A DNA stretch of 64,000 nucleotides from Silene conica (lineage: Eukaryota > Streptophyta > Magnoliopsida > Caryophyllales > Caryophyllaceae), in assembly GCA_029255685.2 (NCBI GenBank), contig CM055313.2:45650079-45714078 (forward strand). The letters are read 5' to 3'. The notes under the pieces were generated by a model. It did no database searches. It was not told where the DNA came from and was given only the letters and a program-made list of their open reading frames with translations. Position 1 is the first letter of the stretch; every line of letters starts with the position of its first letter. Both the position numbers and the translations under genes were made by a program. Below are positions 1 through 9,700 of this stretch, one piece after another.

Positions 1-668
1 CCTTGCACAAGCCCAAGAGTGTCCTCTTGGGTTTGTGCATCGTCATAGGAATCATCAAGGTATTGGTCATACCTCTCATTTTGCATGCCGAAATGGGAGG
101 TGGTTTCTGCTCTCCAAGCGTTTTGCTCTTCCCACATCCGTTGTTGCTCCTTCCAACGCTTATCTTGCTCTTGTTGCCAAGCAATAGATTCTTGTTGGCG
201 CCGGTGCATCTCCAAAATCATTCGGTTTTGCTCCTCCTCGGCCTCCTTTAGGGCTCTTTCATGCTCAATGGAGGCAATCCTCCATTTGTCCAACTCACTC
301 AACCTTGGCTCTTGTTGTTGTTGCCAAGTGTAGGAGCTCTCACGTTTTCCGCTTATGCCTTGGAGAGCTTGCCGGGTACTCTCAAAATTATTTAACATTT
401 GTTGTTACCAAGGTGCCAAGGGTGGGTTTGTAGACCCTCCGACATCCGGCATTTCCGTGTCTTCCATGTGAGAGTACCCACCCGGACTCCGAATGGGAGC
501 GTCATCAATTGGTACAATGTCCACTTCTCCCTCATTCCGCTCCCTCCTAAACTCCTCCCGAGAAACACTAGATCTCCTTCTTTTCCTTTGGTTTCCTCTT
601 TGTTCTCCTTCAAGGGTGGGGTCAATTTTGCACAAGAAGTCTCGAGCTCGGAACCCACTTGGAATAGG
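1..668 (-). pseudogene. Unrecognised minus-strand coding remnant, downstream half
   Basis: On the minus strand this stretch reads as charged, low-complexity protein. A basic KRRRS patch and an acidic Asp/Glu stretch are followed by a long Gln/Glu/Trp-rich segment (WQQEQDKRWKEQQ type) that would form a coiled coil. The reading continues across the Tekay insertion into 14408-14750, because the 5-bp duplication ACTCT flanks that element. I do not recognise the family. It could be the open reading frame of another retroelement or a repetitive host gene. It is disabled, and its far end lies outside the window. The overlapping plus-strand frames look like shadows. Confidence 0.5.
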
Positions 669-1632
669 ACTCTTGTAACATCCCGTATTTTCGTAAAATC
701 TAATTTAAGCATTTTAAATTATTTTAAGTAATAAAATAATAATTTAATAATTTATTGTGAAAGGTTTTAATTTAATTAGTAAGATCCGTCTTAAGAACCT
801 TAAGTCCTTAAGAGGAATACAAACTTGGTAAACTTAAACTCATATCTTAAATATCCGTTCAAGTGTCCGACCCGTTTAATTGACTCGGAAAGGACAACCC
901 ATAAAACCCCCCCTTAAAACCCTTCCATCGACACAATTGCTCCTTCTTCAACATTTCCACTGTAAACATAAACTCTCTCAAACCTCCATTTTATTCATCT
1001 TCTTTTGATAAATTCTTCATCATCCGTTCATCAAATTGAGGTAACAATAGCATTTTCGGAATCCTCATTCGATTTCCAAGCCATCTATCACGTTCTTTTT
1101 GTAAATCCTTAACTTCGAAAATGGGGCTGTTTTCCTTGAATTCCGTTTTTGAGTCCTTAAACCCGTTTTTCGTGTTTGTAGGTGAAGGATTGGACAACCC
1201 GGACATTGATAGCTACTTGGTAGAGGAGGATCTTTAGCCGGAATCGCTTGAAAGGTGACGATAATGAGAAACTCAGCCTTTATGTGTATATTAGCAAGTT
1301 TGTTGTGTTCTTATGTTAAGTTTCTGATTTTGTTAAAGAATAACGTTTAAAGGACTTAGTAACATGATTAGGAATGTTTATTTGAGATGAATTCATGCTT
1401 GTTGATGTCCATATGCTCATATGTTGTTTTTCTGAAATTTACACATTTTGCGACGGATACTTGATATAATCATTTGAGGATTGTTATGGGATTTGTATGC
1501 TGTTAGGATAGTAGTAATGGATGTTTATAATGTTGGGCAAATCATACTTGTAGCAAATTTTGGAGATTGTATGTCGATTTATGTAATTTGGCATTTGCTG
1601 GAAAATGGCGAAATTCGTTACAGGCTCTCTGA

Positions 1633-2002
1633 GCCGGTCGACCGACCGGCCGCCGGTCGACCGGCTGGGAGCGCATCTTGAGTGTTTTTCGTGTTTTTGA
1701 AGTTTTGGCCTTAGGACTGCCAGCCGACCGGCTGCCTGCCGACCGGCTGGTAGTCTCTTGTGTAGTGTCTTGTGTTTGTTTTTGCAAAGAACTTAAGTAG
1801 AAGGGGAGCCCAGCCGGCAGACCGACCGCCTGCCAGCCGGCTGGGAGTGCATGTGGGTTGGTGTACGAAATTGTGAAGGCTAGGGAAATAGATTCCCAGC
1901 CTGCCGACCGGCTGGGAGTCCTTGTGTTGTTTTGTTTGAAAAGGAAGTGTAGGCTGAGTGGGTCACCAGCCGGCCGACCGGCTGCCTGCCGACCGGCTGG
2001 GG
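1633..2002. repeat. GC-rich dyad cluster in Tekay 5' LTR
   Basis: Five short islands, rich in GCCGACCGGCTG and its complement, stand out from the AT-rich LTR. They lie near 1633-1669, 1718-1752, 1811-1849, 1898-1917 and 1966-2002. Most are bounded by inverted arms of the type CCAGCCGG and CCGGCTGG. The first contains GGTCGACCG repeats resembling the bipartite motif found elsewhere in the window. Island length differs between the two LTRs in steps of about 15 bp. Confidence 0.8.
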
Positions 2003-2296
2003 ACCCCTGTAAGTTATTTTGAAATTGTAATTTAATCGTAACTTTCAAACGGTTAATCGGTTTTGGTTGAAACTCGTTTTGTGTACCCGTGACATGTATT
2101 TAAGGTCCCTGGAGGATGGGCAGCATTTTATTGGGTTCGGGAGTGGAGTAAGGATAGAGACCCCCCGGTCGGGTAACCGAAAGGGAAACCGGCTCTCCCT
2201 CAACTTAGTTCCCGAGGTCAATTAAGTGTTGACTAGAGGTTAAGAAAAGTAGAACTATAGATTAGTTCATAGGCTTTGGTGGATATTGTATTGATG

Positions 2297-2861
2297 CGTA
2301 TTAAGTTATTCCTTAAGTTGGCCTCTGAACTTAATACGTGAGTTGTTTGTCATATATGGGGATATGCCTTAAGCTGGCCTCTGAGCTCCATATGTGTATG
2401 TTTGTCGTGTCTGGGACATGCCTTAAGCTGGCCTCTGAGTCCAGACATGTTTGATAGTGATCGCGTTGGAACATGCCTTAAGTTGGCCTCTGAGTCTGAC
2501 GAGTAGAGCAGCTGCACAACGGGATAGCTAAGGAACTGACACCTTGCCCGGAGTGCAGATGTTTGGTGCTAGAACATGCCTTAAGCTGGCCTCTGAGTTT
2601 AGTACCTTGTGATGTGGTGAAGGGACATGCCTTAAGCTGGCCTCTGAGTCCTTTACTTTTGGATGCTAGTCTATGCCTTAAGTTGGCCGCTGAGTCTAGT
2701 GTCTTGCTGATTGGCAGGTCCATGCCTTAAGTTGGCCTCTGAGTCCTTGCTTGCTGAATGTTTTGGTGTTTAGGTTATGTATTAAGTTGACCGCTGAACC
2801 TTTACACTTGCTGATTGATTGGTATTAGGTTATGTCTTAAGTTGACCGCTGAACCTTTTAC
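2297..2861 (+). repeat. Array of ten hairpins with a common loop, Tekay 5' LTR
   Basis: A core close to CCTTAAGYTGGCCKCTGA recurs ten times at roughly 40-95-bp spacing. Each copy is bracketed by its own pair of complementary arms, unlike those of the other units. Examples are 2297-2307 with 2328-2338 (11 perfect pairs), 2351-2361 with 2386-2396, 2406-2415 with 2440-2449, 2565-2573 with 2598-2606, 2617-2624 with 2649-2656, and 2662-2669 with 2696-2703. About thirteen pairs are G.T in the sense strand, and I found no A.C pair within the counted stems. Function unknown; a structured LTR RNA is the simplest reading. Confidence 0.85.
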
Positions 2862-3597
2862 TTGCTGAATTTATCTGCTTGCCTTGAGTTGGTACGTGTC
2901 AGATATAGATATTGATAATGATGAGTAAATGAATGTTTGTTTGAGTTGTGGTTCGATCATCCAAGGCATTGGGTGACTCTTAGTTCGGTTTCATAAATAG
3001 TTGGATTGAAAGACCCCCTGACTGGGTAACCAGTAGGGAAACCGGCTCTCCTTCCTAACGGTTTATGAAGTTGGTTGAGAGCCGTGCACTAGAGTTTGCA
3101 TGATAGTATGAGAACAGTTGATGAGTTGTTTATGCTTCACATGTTGATATGTGTTGGAGTATTCTGTATTGTTTTATGTGTTACGTGTTGTCACAAAGGG
3201 TGGCTAGGAGAACTCTAGTCACTCCCCACTGATTGTGGCGTACATGTTTTCATGTATGTAGGTACATGCAGGTTGGAGCAGGGTTACGAGAGGGCTAGCG
3301 AGTGATGATCCTGTTGTCATCATATGACTTACCTTTATATCGCCTAGCTAGACTCTTAGACTTTTGATACAGTTGTTTTGGTGCCTGTAGGGATGTTCCA
3401 TCCCAGGCTGATGTACATATTTGTATTTGATACTTAGAACTGCTACTTATCTATTTTGGTTTTATTTCAGTTTTAGTTTCCGTTTCAGTTTAAGACTTCT
3501 CGCATGTTGTTTAGTTTACTTTAAAAAGTTTTAATTCCGCTGCATTTTTAGTACTTTTGTATGTTTATGTTTCCGCTTTCCCGATGGGTTTGACAGT

Positions 3598-3609
3598 TGG
3601 TATCAGAGC
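3598..3609 (+). other. Tekay primer-binding site
   Basis: TGGTATCAGAGC lies two bases after the 5' LTR. It is complementary to the 3' end of initiator tRNA-Met, the usual primer for Tekay and many copia elements. Confidence 0.92.
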
Positions 3610-3946
3610 ATTATTGCTCCCGACGCACTCATGTGACCCCCAACCTTAACTTGACCAAATAAACAAATAATGAATGAGAGATGGGGTAGATCTAAGGATT
3701 TATTTTGTAGTCTATTTGTGATTGCTAATTGCTAAGCTAATACTTGTTTTCTCTTTTGAAGGATGGTGAGACCTACGGCTGCTGATAACATTATGCTGCA
3801 AGCAATTCATCACTTGCTTGAGACTCAGAGACAGCAAGCGGGGAATGTTCCACCTCCTCCACCGCCAGGCAACGAGGCTAATCGTCCTGGTAGTTTTTCA
3901 TGGATAGCTTCGCAGATGTCACGTAGCCACGTGAAGACTTATGGTG

Positions 3947-4547
3947 GCGAGTGTAACACCCCATTCGATTATGAGGTTGAAATTGAAATGTGTGGAGATT
4001 TGTCCCACATCGGTCGATTATGAGGCTTGTGATATGTTTTTAATAGCTTCCACCCACCACTTAGTAACAAGGCCTTGTGCTTTTGGGCTTAAGTGAGGAC
4101 AAATAACGGGCCCAAAAGTGCACACCCATCTTATTGGGTTTGTGTTACGACGGTGGCGGGTTGCGTTGTTACAAATGGTATCAGAGCGACTCTGCGACCG
4201 TGTGGTGAGCCCGTGGTCGGGAGTACCCGGGTCACACACCTAGCGGGGGAGGATTCTGGCCCTGGTTGTGATCAAGTTTGAGGCACAACGAGGACGTTGT
4301 GTTCTTTAAGTGGGGGAGTTTGTAACACCCCATTCGATTATGAGGTTGAAATTGAAAAGTGTGGAGATTTGTCCCACATCGGTAGATTATGAGGCTTGTG
4401 ATATGTTTATAATAGCTTCCACCCACCACTTAGTAACAAGACCTTGTGCTTTTGGGCTTAAGTGAGGACAAATAACGGGCCCAAAAGTTCACACCCAACT
4501 TATTGGGTTTGTGTTACGACGGTGGCGGGTTGGGTAGTTACAGCGAG
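3947..4547. repeat. Target-site duplication GCGAG of the TRIM
   Basis: GCGAG at 3947-3951 and 4543-4547 flanks the small element exactly, giving the 5-bp duplication expected of an LTR-type insertion. Confidence 0.92.
3952..4542 (+). mobile_element. TRIM (miniature LTR retrotransposon)
   Basis: This 591-bp element has two 222-bp LTRs, 3952-4173 and 4321-4542, each starting TGTAACACCCCA and ending GTTACA. The interior has a tRNA-Met primer site, TGGTATCAGAGC (4176-4187), just after the first LTR and a purine tract, TGGGGGAG (4311-4318), just before the second. There is no coding capacity. By eye the LTRs differ at about 8 of 222 positions (3-4%). It lies within the Tekay gag and must have been moved by enzymes supplied by another element. 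Confidence 0.92.
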
Positions 4548-4893
4548 GTTGATCCGGTAGCTCTTACCGAGTGGTTCAGAGAGATGGAAAAGAGCTTCAC
4601 TATGTATTCGGTGGGTAGAGAGGATAGAGTGCGGCTAGCCACTCACTTTCTTACCCTTGAGGCCGATAGGTGGTGGCGTTGACAGGACCTACTTTCACTC
4701 TTGATCCTTTGTTCGATTGGGATGCTTTTAAGGATAAGCTCGAGACGAGATTTTATCCTAAAGAGCTCAGATCACAACGACTCAAAGAATTCATGGATTT
4801 GAAGCAAGGCAAGATGTCAGTTCAGGAGTTCACAGACCGATTCAACCAACTTGCTCACTTCGCATCGAGATTTCACTACTACAAAATACAGAT

Positions 4894-5360
4894 ACGAAGA
4901 CGGTTAAAAACCGTTCTCCTATGAGTGGCGGAACCGTGCTTCCCCTGGCCGTGCTCTTTACCTAAGAGAACGGTTCAACCGTGCTCTTAGTTGTGCGCTT
5001 ACCAGAACGGTTCAGTAGGGAACCGTTCTCTTATGTCATGCTCAACCGTTCTCTTTGCCCTGTTTAACCGTTCTCTTTACCCTTTTTAACCGTTCTCTTA
5101 GGTCACTTACCAGAACGGTTCTATTTTGAACCGTTCTCTTTTCTCCTGCCCAACCGTTCTCTTTCCCCTTTTAAACCGTTCTCTTAGGTCACTTACCAGA
5201 ACGGTTCTGTTTAGAACCGTTCTCTTTGCACATGTTCAACAGTCTCTTTGACCACACTTTCCAGCACGGTTTCCTGATGAACCGTTCTCTTTTGTTCAAA
5301 CTTCGCGCCATATTTTTGAATTAATAGAGCACGCTTGAGAACATAACCGTTCTCTTTGCA
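4894..5360. repeat. CACTA subterminal repeats
   Basis: About twenty copies of AACCGTTCTCTT or its complement AGAACGGTT are spread in both orientations over the left ~470 bp. CACTA transposases of the TnpA type bind short subterminal repeats of this sort. No similar cluster is seen at the right end. Confidence 0.8.
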
Positions 5361-5432
5361 CCTGCTATTTTTTTTTAATAATTTAATTTATAATTCATCC
5401 GGCCTATAATTTTTCCTGCAAATAAACGTACA

Positions 5433-5535
5433 ATAACATTGCTCCAACAACTACATCATTCATATAACATTGCTCCAACAACTAAGCTACATCATTCATA
5501 TAACATTGCTCCAACAACTAAGCTACATCATTCAT
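5433..5535. repeat. Short tandem repeat in the CACTA element
   Basis: Three tandem copies of an approximately 30-36-bp unit beginning ATAACATTGCTCCAACAACT. The first lacks a few bases present in the other two. Noncoding; it follows the subterminal repeats and precedes the Ulp1 3' end. Confidence 0.75.
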
Positions 5536-5764
5536 ATATACAACATACTTTCCGATCCACAAATTCTAGATACAATACGTATGTACTTAAGCTAAATTTC
5601 ATCATCGTTCATGGCTGACTTAAACTGGAGCGCAAAGTTAGCCCATATATCCCTCACCTCGTCAATCAGCTCAAGCGGATATGTCAACGGGGCTCTAAGC
5701 ATGAACTACAAACAAATTTTCAAAAATTGGTTAGAAAAATTTTATCCAAGACTCCTATATATAT

Positions 5765-6758
5765 AAGTAAAATGAACTAATGGCCAACTTTTCTGTTCTT
5801 CATGTCATACACATGAGACGATGGTTTTACCTGCAAGAGTTTTGCACCACTGGGACTTTACTCCATACCCAGTATCTCAACTGGCTAAGTCCTACTTGGA
5901 TTCTATCATTGATAAGCCTATGCTCTGTGTTAACGCAGTTAATCCGTACCTGCTCTCCAAAGTTCCGACCCTGCTTCATATTGTAGGTATTAGAAGGAAA
6001 ATTGGGACAATGCTTCCCCATATTCGCTGCACATATCGGAGGTCTATCTACAGAAGACTCGGATATCGGAAATACCTTCTAGAAACTAATGACTTTTTTG
6101 CATTAAGGGACCTCATTGATCTGTCTAAAGGGGCATTTGCAGCACTGCCAGCAATTTTAGAAGCTGTCTTGAAGAAAATGCAGGAGCATATTATCGAGTT
6201 ATGTCTGGAATGCTGTGATAATGGCATCCCTTGTGGTGCTCGACGTGCTTGCAGCAATCCTTCCTGCCTAATTTTCCCTTTCCAGGAGGAGCAGGAGATT
6301 CGAAGATGCAAGTCCTGTAAATCAGTATTCCACAAGGATTGCTTCACTAAACTCGCAGAGTGCCCATGTGGGCTCGTCTTTAAAGAGTTTACCCCAAACC
6401 GGTCATTATCAACGCTGACGCTTGGAAATGTTACAGAATTTGATGTAAAATCACCAGTAAAATATATTTCGAGTTTCTTCTCAATGTCAAAACAAGAGAA
6501 GTTGAAGGATGAGACGGATGAAGATAATGTCATTTTGATGGGATCCTTGCCTACTAACTCGCTTTGATTTGTTGATATTTGTAACATATGTCCACTATTT
6601 GTACCGTCACTCTAGATATATAGGCCATTTTTTTCTGTAGAATAGCTGTGCTTGGAACATTGTATAAATAATATAGGGAACACAAGTGAAATAAAAAGGG
6701 CAGATTGCATTGTCCCCAACTCAAAAAAAAAAAAAAAAAAAAAAGTAAAATGAACTAA
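5765..6758. repeat. 16-bp target-site duplication of the retrocopy
   Basis: AAGTAAAATGAACTAA occurs at 5765-5780 and again at 6743-6758, directly after the poly(A) tract; its first two A's cannot be told apart from that tract. A perfect duplication of ~15 bp plus a poly(A) tail is the signature of LINE (L1-type) target-primed reverse transcription. Confidence 0.93.
5781..6744 (+). pseudogene. Processed retrocopy of a Rubicon-homology (RH, zinc-ribbon) gene
   Basis: An intronless cDNA copy. The reading frame is already open at 5782, and its first residues (CSSCHTHE) belong inside the domain, so the copy is 5'-truncated. The first ATG is at 5821 and the stop at 6565-6567, giving 248 codons. 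Family landmarks are ARVLHHWDF, LLETNDFFALRDL, a CLECCDNG cysteine group near residue 128 and CKSCKSVFHKDC near residue 163. These match the C-terminal RH/DUF4206 zinc-binding domain of plant PX- or PH-domain proteins of the endomembrane system. A ~155-bp 3' UTR and 22 A's follow. The frame has no internal stop, so the copy is young. It lies antisense to the Ulp1 gene. No promoter is evident; I infer it is not functional unless CACTA or Tekay transcription reaches it. Confidence 0.9.
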
Positions 6759-9700
6759 AAAACCAAAAACATACGTACATTTGGAGTAATAGTAACATAT
6801 CTTCCTTTGATGACGTCCAACATGTATCGACAAATATAATATCCACATAAAACGGAACCACAAGGCTGCAAAGGGGCCTGAAAGGGTAGCTCATATTATA
6901 AATAAATACTTCACGCACATGTACTATACTTAATAAGAGAAACAATATTTATGTTAATATAAATATATATATAGATATATACTATATATACAAGAAGTAC
7001 CTTAATCTTTTTCCAAACAACGCCATTGGCCTCATATTTTGCAAGTGGATCGATAGAGTTCCTTTTCTCAAAGGCCCTGTATATATAGATAGCCAGGTTT
7101 ATATATTTATTCAGTTTTAGTTGATAATGAAGCGTTAATTTAAAGTATAATAGAAAAACAAGCTAAGGTCTATGATTGATGGCTTTTGGGTGGCTTAACT
7201 TTTGTTCCTAGCCTACAGAAACATTTTAAGGCAAATGCAGGGGAGTAACAACGGGAGGTATAATATATGAAGGCAAAATAAAAAAGATCAGAAATAAGTT
7301 AGACATACTTGGTAATTGTATCCATGAAAAATTGACGAGGCTCTGTATGTCCGGCAGGATCACACCAATACACTGTACTTTGAGCCGGATTGATCACGCC
7401 CACTTTTTGTGACAAATTAAGGCGGTCCCGCAAAATTTCGTTCCTTAATCCCCGTCTCCTAAACCTATATTTGTAGTAGTGTTTGTCAGAGATGAGGCCG
7501 AGAGAGTCTACTTTTACCGTGGCAAGCTAGGACCGCGCATCGAGAGCATGGTTCGTCGTGACTCGACTTCTTTTGTGGAGGTATATGATGATGCTATTTG
7601 GGCCAAGAATTCTATTCGTGCCATAGATGCTGAGACCCGAGCTGCTACTTCTAGTGTGACTCCTCACCAGAGATCAATGTACCAGGGGAAGAGACCGTTT
7701 GTTCCTTCTACTTCTTCGCCTTCTTCTCAGAAGAAGCGGTTTGAGAGGTTCTCTGCTCCGGTTAATAAGACCATTGTTCACACCGACACGGCTGCTAGTG
7801 TTTGCCACCGTTGTGGTAAACCTTCTCATCCGGGTTTTGACTGTTTCAAGAATGCTTTCAAGTGCTACACTTGCAATGGATTTGGGCATAAAGTCTTATG
7901 AGTGTCCTGAGAGGAACACCGCACTTGGCAAGGCTGCCACTGCTGCTGCAGCGACTAGAGGAGGAAAGCCAAAGGGGAAGATCTTTGTGATGACTAGGGC
8001 TGAGGCTGAGGCTCATCCAGACATTGTTGCCGGTATCTTTTCTGTTCTTGGCGCTGAGTGCCTTATTTTGTTCGATACTGGAGCTTCTCTTTCTTTTATA
8101 TAGACTCAGTTCGCCGACCGTTTAGCTCTTGAGTCTTCATTGGTTGAGGAGACTTCCATTTCCTTACCTTCTGGAGACGTGTTTTCCTGCTCTTCGTCCC
8201 ATAGGGATGTTCCTATTATTATTGGTCAAGCCACATTTCCAGCGGACTTACTGAGATTTCCTCTCGAGGAGGTTGACATTATCCTCGGTATGGATTGGTT
8301 ATCGCGATACCATGCTCGCTTCGAGTGTCGCGACCAGAAAATCTGCTTGAGGAGTTCTTCAGGAGTTCGTGTTTCCTATAGGGGAACTCGCCCTCAAAGG
8401 GGTGTTCGTGTTATCTCTTCGATGAAAGTATCTCATCTTCTTAGAAAGGGTTGCCAAGCCTTCCTGTGTGTTGTTACAGCTGCTAAGCCATCGCTACCGA
8501 AGCTTGAGGATGTAGCCATTGTTCGTGAGTATCCAGATGTTTTCCCAGATGATTTGCCAGGGATACCGCCAGAGAGAGATGTGGAGTTTACTACTGAGCT
8601 TATTCCAGGTACCGGACCGATTTCCAAAGCTCCTTACCGTATGGCTCCGCCAGAGTTGAAAGAGTTGAAGCAGCAATTGGAAGAGATGATCGAGAAAGGC
8701 TTCAGTAGACCGAGTGCTTCTCCGTGGGGTGCTCCCGTTTTGTTCGTTAAGAAGAAAGATGGTTCCATTAGACTTTGCATTGACTATAGAGAGCTGAACC
8801 GAGTGACCGTGAAGAACAGATATCCTTTGCCTAGGATAGATGATTTGTTTGATCAGTTGAGAGGTGCTTCTAGGTTTTCTAAGATTGATCTTCGATCGGG
8901 TTATCATCAGATTCCAGTGAGAGAGGCTGATGTTGCGAAGACTGCTTTTCGTACCAGATATGGGCATTTTGAGTTCGTGGTTATGCCTTTTGGGTTGACT
9001 AATGCACCTGCTATCCTCATGGATCAGATGAACCGTACCTTTAGTGAGTATCTTGACACTTGTGTTGTGGTGTTTATTGATGATATCCTCATTTACTCTA
9101 AGACCGATGAGGAGCATGCTGAGCATCTTAGATTGATTCTTGGGATTTTGCGTCGACAGAAGTGGTTCGCGAAGTTCTTTAAGTGTGAGTTTTGGCTTTC
9201 TAAGGTTGCATTTCTTGGACATGTGATATCTAGTGAGGGAGTTATGGTTGATCCCGCGACGATTGAGGCCGTTGTTGATTGGGAGAGTCCCAAAGATGTT
9301 GGAGAGATCCGTAGTTTCCTTAGATTAGCTGGTTATTATCGTAGATTTGTTGAGGATTTCTCTAGGTTAGCTCGCCCGATAACTCAGTTACTGAAGAAAG
9401 AAGCTAAGTTTGTGTGGACCGACAAGTGCGAGAGTTCTTTCCAGGAGTTGAAGACTAGGTTGACCTCCGCTCCTATACTTGTTTTGCCAGAATCGGGGTT
9501 GACTTTGATGTGTATTGTGATGCTTCGATGTTATGGCTTGGATGCGTACTGATGCAGAGTGGTAAGGTGATAGCCTACTCATCTAGACAGTTGAGAGTTC
9601 ATGAGTTGAACTATCCGACACATGACCTGGAGTTGGCTGCAGTCGTTCATGCTTCGAAGATGTGGCGACATTACCTGATTGGATCCCATTGCCGTATCTT

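Larger units (their letters stand above)
674..3595 (+). repeat. Tekay 5' LTR
   Basis: A 2.92-kb direct repeat of 11477-14402. It contains a cluster of GC-rich CCAGCCG/CGGCTGG dyads (about 1633-2002), then an array of hairpin repeats (2297-2861), then a T-rich 3' part ending TTTGACA just before the primer site. No long coding frame in it is convincing. Confidence 0.93.
4874..7481. mobile_element. CACTA (En/Spm-like) DNA transposon
   Basis: A 2608-bp element bounded by inverted ends CACTACTACAAA and TTTGTAGTAGTG, flanked by the 3-bp duplication TTT (4871-4873 and 7482-7484). The left end carries many subterminal AACCGTTCTC repeats in both orientations. The interior holds the 3' exons of a minus-strand Ulp1-like peptidase gene and, within its last intron, a processed host-gene copy. 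No transposase is visible, so the element is non-autonomous. The right end runs almost directly from exon sequence into the inverted repeat, which suggests it arose by internal deletion of a larger element. Confidence 0.92.
5592..7481 (-). pseudogene. Ulp1-like cysteine peptidase (C48), 3' exons carried by the CACTA
   Basis: Read on the minus strand, four exons with good GT/AG junctions and compatible phases can be seen: about 7481-7309 (open at the terminal repeat), 7076-7001, 6877-6779 and 5705-5592, the last ending in TAG. They encode TVYWCDPAG, then VVWKKIK, then a Cys-containing CGYYICRYMLDVIKG block, and finally LRAPLTYPLELIDEVRDIW. This matches the C-terminal half of the Ulp1/SENP-like domain that many plant CACTA and Mutator elements carry; the Cys of LCGYY corresponds to the catalytic cysteine. 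The upstream half of the domain, with the catalytic His, is not in the element, so this is a partial gene. The third intron holds the retrocopy. Confidence 0.82.

Noticed and set aside
3-731. Plus-strand open frames at the left edge
   Set aside because: Shadows of the minus-strand coding remnant, which has the more protein-like composition.
1481-2048. Open frames crossing the Tekay LTR GC islands (both strands)
   Set aside because: Created by the repeated GCCGACCGGC islands; absent or altered in the other LTR.
2297-2861. CRISPR-like regular spacing of a ~20-bp repeat
   Set aside because: Plant nuclear DNA inside an LTR. The variable segments flank the repeat as complementary arms rather than acting as spacers, and no cas genes are present.
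5821-6567. The RH-domain frame as a functioning host gene
   Set aside because: It is a 5'-truncated processed copy without its own promoter, inside two nested transposons. Kept as a retrocopy.
8433-9293. Minus-strand open frames opposite Tekay pol
   Set aside because: They are antisense to recognisable reverse transcriptase and have no domain of their own.
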